Source: Flavobacterium collinsii
GTDB taxonomy: Bacteria; Bacteroidota; Bacteroidia; Flavobacteriales; Flavobacteriaceae
Assembly: GCF_902804485.1 (NCBI RefSeq)
Contig: NZ_CADCST010000054.1
Location: 62,001-126,000 of the forward strand
Direction of reading: 5' to 3'
Length of the DNA: 64,000 nt
Below are positions 61,201-64,000 of the stretch, one piece after another. The notes beneath the pieces are model-generated. The model had not been told where the DNA came from. It was given only the letters and a program-made list of their open reading frames with translations, and made no database searches. A program made the position numbers and the translations under genes. Within the stretch, counting starts at the first letter, position 1, and each line of letters begins with the position of its first letter.

Positions 61201-64000
61201 AGGTACAGAACAAGTAAGATCTTTACCTGGAATGGCGCTTGCAAATATTTGTTTGTCTACTACATAATCTTTAAAATTGGTACAACCATTAGCATCTTTA
61301 ACACCTAATTTATAAGTACCTGATGCTGTAACGTTATATGTTGTTCCAGGTAATGTTGAACCATTTACCGTAAATTCCAATGGTGCTTTACCAGTTCCAG
61401 AAAGTGTAATTGTGAAAGGTGCTGCAAAGCATTGCTGTGCAGGTAAATTTACAACTGCATCTGGATCTTTAGCAATAGGAATTGATAATGATTTCTCGCA
61501 ACCATTAGCATCTTTTACCCAAGCATACCAAGTTGTAATTGCTGGATCTAAATCTGCAGTATTTGCATTGAAAACATAATCTCCTGCCGCTGGATTTCCG
61601 GTAGTACTCCTGAAAGCATAGCTATAAGGTAATTTTCCTCCTCCAGCAGTAACGATAACTTTTGATAAAGCCTGCCCGCAATTGGCATTTTTATTTGATG
61701 TTAACGTTAAAGTTACAGGCGAAAGCTCAGTTATAGTAAAGTTTACATCTTTAAAACATGCCGTTAAATCATCTGTAACCTTTAAGGTATACAAACCTTG
61801 GGTTAAATTTGTTATATCTACAGTGCTTCCTGTTTTGGTAACTGTCCCCGTACCGGCAGTCAATACTGCGGTGTAAGTACCTGTGTATGCAGAAACAGTG
61901 ATTTTTGCAGAACCAGTACTTCCTCCATTACAGGCTACATTTACCTGCGATAGTAATGAAGCTGTAATACTAACTTTTGGTTTCACAGTATAAGAATCTG
62001 TATCGCTACAGCCATTAGCATCTGTAACTTTGAAAACATAGACACCATCGGCTAATCCAGTGAATTTTCCGTCTGTTGCACCAGTTGCATTATTAGTTGG
62101 GCCAGAAACAATTGTATAAGTCAAAGTACCAACACCATTGCTTACCGTTATGTCAACATTACTTTTATCTTCTCCCGGTTTACAAGTAATAAGACTAGCA
62201 GTGAATCCAGTAATTTTTGGGCCGTTTAATGCTGCAAAAGTTTGTGATGTTAATGATTGTGTACAGTGATTACTGTCTCTCATTTCCACAGTTACTGTAC
62301 CAGCAATACTGGTACTATAAGTTGCTGTAGCAGAAAAAGCTCCACCATTAAAACTATATTCGTATCCTGTACCAGTACCACCAGTTGGTAAAGTTACAGT
62401 AATGGTTGCTTGCTTTGTTGTATTGTCTGAATTACATGCTAACGGTGTCATGTTTACCGTTGCATTTAATGCTATCGGATCATTCAATGTAATTTGAGCT
62501 GAGGCAGTACATCCTTTTGCATCAGTCAAAAGAACATCATAAACTCCCGCATTTAAATTAGCAGTTGATGCTGTAGTTGAAACTGTTACCGATCCTTTTT
62601 TAATTGAATAACTAAACGGCGCCAATCCTATTGGATCTGTAATATTAATCACTCCGTTACCTACTCCAATACAAGTTGGTTGTTTTTCATTATGTAAAAA
62701 TGAAGGTGTAGTTTTTGCCGTAACCGTTATCTTATTTGATAATGCCTGACAATTTGCATTATCAGTAACTCTAAATTGATAATCTCCGGCATTTGCAGTA
62801 CTAAATGGCGATGTTACTGTAGTCCAAGGCCCTGCAGCATTAAATTGTACTTCGTATTTAGAATAAATATTTGATCCTCCATTAGCTGTAAAAGAAATTT
62901 CTGCATTATTGGTACAAGTTAAATCTTTTACTCTTGTGGCCAAAATAGTCAATTCTGGATTAACTACGTATGTTGCTGTTGCAGTACATCCATTAGCATC
63001 TTTTGCGACAATAGTATAAGTTCCGCTTGAAGTAATATTATAATTTGTTGGATTACTAACTGACAATCCGTTTACTGTATATGTATGAGTACCTGTTCCA
63101 AGATTAAAGAATGTACTAAGATTTATTGCAGTTGTTGAAGGTGCTTTGAAACAGAATGTCGCTGGAGCCGGAGATTTCACTGTTGGCGAAGTCTCCCTAG
63201 TAATATCTAGATTAAATGGTCCCGCGGTACAATCATTTTGATCCATTACATATACATCCCAAAATAAATTAGATTGCGTTGCTCCTGTATTGATAGTTGT
63301 ATTCGTAGTAGAAAAAGCACTTGCAGCTGGTATACCAGCTCCTCTAAGGACATAAGCATATTTATAATTTGGTACACCACCGGTAACACTGACCACAATA
63401 TTCGAAACAGAATTACCACAGTTTACATTAGATCCTGTAGCTGCAGTAATTGAAATTGCCGTTGCCGGATTAATTGTAACAGATGCTTCATTAGAAAGAC
63501 ATTTTGTTGTCTTATCTCTAACCTGTAATTTGTAAGTACCTGCTCCTAAGCCAGTAACCGTAACTTCATCATTTAATTGCGTAACTGTACCAGAAGCTGG
63601 TGTTAATGTATACGTAAAATTACCTGCTGAGCTTGCTCCTGTTACAGTAAATGTTGCTGTACCATTTGTTAGACCAACACATTTAACATCGGTCTTTTTC
63701 CCTGAAACAGCAATAGTCGCTGCAGCATCAATAGTAATTGATCCTGAATCTTTACACCCGTTTGCATCTGTTATCTGGAAAGTATAACTTCCTGCAACTA
63801 GTCCAGAAAAAATCCCTGTAGAATTAGTAGTTCCTGTACCTGCGCCAGCAGTAATTAAATAAGTAAATGGAGCGATTCCACCTACTTTTGGAGTTACCGT
63901 CACACTAGTAGTAGTTTTACCAACCTCGCATGTAATCGCAATCGGAGTACTGATGTTAACCCCTACTGGCGGATTATATGCTGGAATATCGATTGTTTTA
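52291..64000 (-). CDS. sprB: SprB-like giant gliding-motility adhesin (C-terminal 3902 residues; start beyond window)
   Basis: The frame is open to base 64000 without a start; a GTG at 63901-63903 is internal. At least 3902 residues are visible. They consist of about 45 SprB-type repeats of roughly 75-90 residues, each with a Cys near the start (as in VKC, ANC) and ending in a motif such as VKDANGCTA, often preceded by AG-x-YTF. Seven repeats recur as a larger unit (see findings). The last about 85 residues, CLDNYFTPNGDGVYDTWGPG...FDRYGRVI...W.G..NGAELPSGDYWY, are the gliding-motility-associated type B sorting domain of type IX secretion. SprB moves along the surface and drives gliding. sprF follows directly. 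Confidence 0.88.
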   Translation of the reverse strand, partial: KTIDIPAYNPPVGVNISTPIAITCEVGKTTTSVTVTPKVGGIAPFTYLITAGAGTGTTNSTGIFSGLVAGSYTFQITDANGCKDSGSITIDAAATIAVSGKKTDVKCVGLTNGTATFTVTGASSAGNFTYTLTPASGTVTQLNDEVTVTGLGAGTYKLQVRDKTTKCLSNEASVTINPATAISITAATGSNVNCGNSVSNIVVSVTGGVPNYKYAYVLRGAGIPAASAFSTTNTTINTGATQSNLFWDVYVMDQNDCTAGPFNLDITRETSPTVKSPAPATFCFKAPSTTAINLSTFFNLGTGTHTYTVNGLSVSNPTNYNITSSGTYTIVAKDANGCTATATYVVNPELTILATRVKDLTCTNNAEISFTANGGSNIYSKYEVQFNAAGPWTTVTSPFSTANAGDYQFRVTDNANCQALSNKITVTAKTTPSFLHNEKQPTCIGVGNGVINITDPIGLAPFSYSIKKGSVTVSTTASTANLNAGVYDVLLTDAKGCTASAQITLNDPIALNATVNMTPLACNSDNTTKQATITVTLPTGGTGTGYEYSFNGGAFSATATYSTSIAGTVTVEMRDSNHCTQSLTSQTFAALNGPKITGFTASLITCKPGEDKSNVDITVSNGVGTLTYTIVSGPTNNATGATDGKFTGLADGVYVFKVTDANGCSDTDSYTVKPKVSITASLLSQVNVACNGGSTGSAKITVSAYTGTYTAVLTAGTGTVTKTGSTVDITNLTQGLYTLKVTDDLTACFKDVNFTITELSPVTLTLTSNKNANCGQALSKVIVTAGGGKLPYSYAFRSTTGNPAAGDYVFNANTADLDPAITTWYAWVKDANGCEKSLSIPIAKDPDAVVNLPAQQCFAAPFTITLSGTGKAPLEFTVNGSTLPGTTYNVTASGTYKLGVKDANGCTNFKDYVVDKQIFASAIPGKDLTCSVPTAAEITVNITNGTAPYSYQIYNGSLAVGAPVTGIATTSFTETFTSPGNYSFEVTDSKGCPVKTNALPVTATGTIVANPVTTLANCHGNSDGTVTFTGSGGKAPYKYSLDGSTLDFSNVFGGLAVGPHSYIVEDARGCRDVGTITIGQPNKIDPSFTVNDIKCYGDIPGSIEITGINDGVGPFIFTLFDDKTNTAIHTSTPTSSRTYVFPNNLVFGDYHVLIVDSKGCEAKSGKLRISTHPYLKFAPPVISGTCKAGATVNLFLDTTLPSAPNYKYSIYGDASTVSAATPATTYQFTGLKFGQTYFFQVEDSNGCFSIVEVPIAPLSLIQFTSIVSTDVSCNVTPSVANGSIKFTVSNYDPSVDNLRVEVLDQLTNLRLSPRVFRDYVVTSTTSITDTFINLPSGSYTLQALELDGTECSNATTFEIGKPLQPVAVSVISQTNDNCNADARVVVKATGGTKPYEYTFVADGALEPTGGYSSANPLIINFESGTDWDIWVKDKNGCTSKVDVSIGKDLPPVAVAGPAVPCFTGVIFTVDLSRYFTTTVGTPIYTLDGVDLPSSIATITAAKTYTIGVRDGNGCTATASYVVRDILTLSPTLTKELDCNPPAPNATVTVEAQGGDNTNYTYTITAGTTINITGATTGIFTGLDAGNYTFEVNDGACTATATIKIDALVNIVPAKLEINPLCIGANGSVEINATGGTGIYTYQKGAAPTLPTETINKFVQTAAEGTVTYYIKDSKGCIQTINATVTDPTPVSFVSVVVDQMLCGLGNTPNEAKITVTATGGAGGYEYSFDNGANYSVSSVFTTKISGTYNIIVKDANGCISVMRPEIIDALDPPVIRGFNKTQMTCPALESDVTINHSNGIGTVTYTMVSGTTMNTTGDTSGTYTGLKAGDYVFRITDSNNCTDEELVTILALPTLQMQEKVVANVGCITEKTGSATFTASDFFASGAFTYSIVTTPTGLTFTDTKVGDVLTLSDLAKGHYEVTFRDNTTHCSVTKSVDITEPALALSLTAVASNVHCNQPVSQLTMTAVGGTPNYTYSIVQSGAGAGTYSTATSIDTTTLTNGVVVGLGMTWLVDVHIKDANNCTAMTTITITKDDTPTVTTPTLASNQCIANENYTFTATGTGVAPLSFSIDGINYFESSGTTYTFTVPAPTTASQSYTVYVKDVNGCIATSTTSTIVYKPLTFKVVQDKEITCVPMPATTAAQFTLTAADGNPAYTYEVNINNAGFNSITSPYTTSVIGRYVFRVTDSNSCSVTSDVIIVDGPVDPAFTITKVDVKCNGDNTGTITVAPSGGVRPYTFALSGANANNSGDATGLYTGLRAGTYNVVVTDSYGCTSGVTPAIVITEPTPLMASASFPLNTACNTYTVITVEGSGGTPITPSTLGYLYSFDNGVTFDTSDKITIDYTKSAQTIWYAVKDANGCTTVPKSITVNPLNKPSKLDFNATLVTCKAGEDVSTVQVKATNGVGALEFRIVATNTATSPTLFGPIAVTGSAVAASFPGLLPGEYTFKVKDENGCRYQDVYRVKDLVNIAVNGNVDAEVACKGDANGKVTFTVSGFNTGFTQTITGVSGLGVITPVGTDTFVLTNLVAGPYKIDVKDNVTDCIASITVNVPEPERLEVDYITLKNANCTDLAKIKATASKGTAGYTYAFVKAGDPVVYGTEDTAELDKAFTWRVWAKDSHGCETFKDINILVDASPVIVSAIPNHCPSTTGTYDITVTANGFNANLEYSLDGNSWGRNKVLVVKSSGAHIVYVRDENKCTANQTVTILEPLRLEYDIIETPICEGNQGEVTLRAYGGTVAPSYEYSKDGINFDPNPIFNGLVPGNYTFTVRDTGTGCTKEVEVKFEIPNKSIIFSLEPTNVICNGESNGTVTVNMATPTTTVNNNPVYTYKINPSPVGMVLVGNVFTNLPADTYTVTVTSGKGCEVPMIVTVGQPAVIIVDTPIVSNYGCATDNKTIYATITVDKTKITGGSKNYTRFQFVKTSNANEIVYDGTSNIYTESDFLGGKYVVNVFDNKGCMGASTEVEILPFTSMDKIDVVITPITCATNEAIAVKVKDFNGVTFTIPLEYKLDGVGRTVFSETNTNGVFTNLPIGHYLISVKNTATGCVIKKDHFVNDPNTFRLTAENVTNIKCYGVLEGSVDLILTDNLLVPTNDAGEFKYEIKDVAGTLVKDGTSDATGKATINGLKAGLYNVKAVLSKTPFCEVVTSFSIQQPITELKISEIHAPISCIPGNDGKIVISADGGWPGGYQYELVGVSTGYSDQSEFSNLSAGTYILNVKDSKGCVATTTVTLNNPTPIAATATATTSTLLCYGDKTGVITVSAPTGGQGSNYAYILNLLSVNPVISSASQDSPIFTGLGAGKYSVTIVDQLNCNGTTAEVIIGEPLEIIPTLELATGITCKTAATLKLSAIGGSGPYEYSSDKNFTTVLGSLPATFAVGVGDHQYFVRDSKGCVSSISNNVTIDALTPLILKLDLTNAVVYCKGSATAAIDAEAIGGLTNYVYTLFDGNGVVVRPAQPTGYFDLLPKGVYVVRVDSGDCQYDSASININEPAQPLSVIPTVIDATCFASNDGKISIAATGGTGVIKYAISPNLGMFDDKFEFDRLTPGVYQVLVQDENSCFQLLNLEIKEPPLLGAKIVGPILQEICDGDIDGAFSIEIFGGKPPYSVSLDNENGTYIPVVGTQHDFVALKGGRHTVYIKDATCISTLEVIMDKAVILDPIAETNYDCVNNAQTNMVTVTVDASNTDLTQVDYSLDSDVGPWQAANIFTNIAPGKHYIVARHTNGCKVPTTSFEIRAYDKLTLGESEGKPEMNIISVTAAGGAPAYEYSFNGEPFTSSNKYKIYKTGDYEVIVRDQNGCTATITVHAIYVDVCLDNYFTPNGDGVYDTWGPGCTNIYNNLVFSIFDRYGRVIAKYHYGQKWDGRYNGAELPSGDYWYVLKLNDEKDAREFVGHFTLYR
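54485..63430 (-). repeat. Five heptad super-repeats inside sprB
   Basis: Seven distinguishable SprB repeats recur in the same order five times. Repeat 1 (with N-x-NC near its start and WxxWVKD later) begins near 63430, 61685, 59870, 58135 and 56290, giving periods of about 1745, 1815, 1735, 1845 and 1805 bases to the end of the fifth unit near 54485. Two repeats of another unit lie before the first (63640-64000). After 54485, eight repeats do not keep the order. Confidence 0.75.

Noticed and set aside
63901..63903. GTG as the start of the giant adhesin
   Set aside because: The frame and the repeat pattern continue upstream to base 64000, and no signal peptide follows the GTG; it is an internal Val codon.
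52291..64000. Long run of regular repeats that at first looks like CRISPR or satellite DNA
   Set aside because: The period is in protein sequence, the frame is open throughout, and DNA copies are not identical; it is the SprB coding region.

Overview
The window looks like chromosomal DNA of a gliding member of the Bacteroidota, most likely Flavobacterium or a close relative. It is AT-rich, its promoters fit the Bacteroidota pattern (TTG, about 18-19 bases, TAnnTTTG), and it has no tRNA or rRNA genes. The minus strand ends with a giant SprB-type adhesin followed by an SprF/PorP protein, the arrangement known from type IX secretion and gliding loci of Flavobacterium. Gene families such as GxxExxY, DUF4349, DUF4837 and the class I aldolase fit the same group.

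Layout. (1) 1-6927 is a metal homeostasis block. A leftward set (MerC-like membrane protein, COG0523 GTPase, CPYC flavoprotein, then a TonB-dependent receptor cut by the window edge) diverges from a Fur-family regulator (probably Zur) across two palindromes. An NRAMP transporter fused to a universal-stress domain and a DtxR/MntR-type regulator follow. (2) 7291-12287 holds a DinB-like gene, an unknown gene, an enoyl-CoA hydratase, an NtrY-like kinase, and hemJ and hemH. (3) 12441-20585 is the haem block: a lipoprotein and an AraC regulator diverge from hemA, then GxxExxY gene, hemC, hemD, hemE, two small genes and hemF. (4) 20640-21635 is a REP-associated transposase with its hairpin repeats. 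(5) 21632-29880 has a putative beta-barrel protein, class I aldolase, two exported proteins, a decayed hemB copy, intact hemB, cytochrome c and a GyrI-like protein. (6) 29936-34276 is a tandem pair of M13 metallopeptidases. (7) 34479-38842 has a DMT transporter, SCO1, and feoA-feoB with a tiny Cys-rich protein. (8) 38951-51113 is housekeeping: HD hydrolase, acyl-ACP desaturase, acyltransferase, rnpA, S41 protease, OmpA-like protein, lipoproteins, LysM transglycosylase and pgk. (9) 51272-64000 is sprF and the 3' 11.7 kb of sprB.

How the genes work together. Eight haem steps are encoded (hemA, B, C, D, E, F, J, H); hemL is not in the window. Iron (feoAB), manganese (mntH/mntR) and probably zinc (Zur set) supply lie close to haem synthesis and to haem or copper proteins (cytochrome c, SCO1). 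The strongest unexplained signals are: many intergenic regions built of long imperfect palindromes made from a small set of recurring 'words'; a heptad super-repeat in SprB; the Zur-type double operator with its divergent operon; and a hemB duplication that has decayed. I found no CRISPR array, prophage or clear anti-phage locus.
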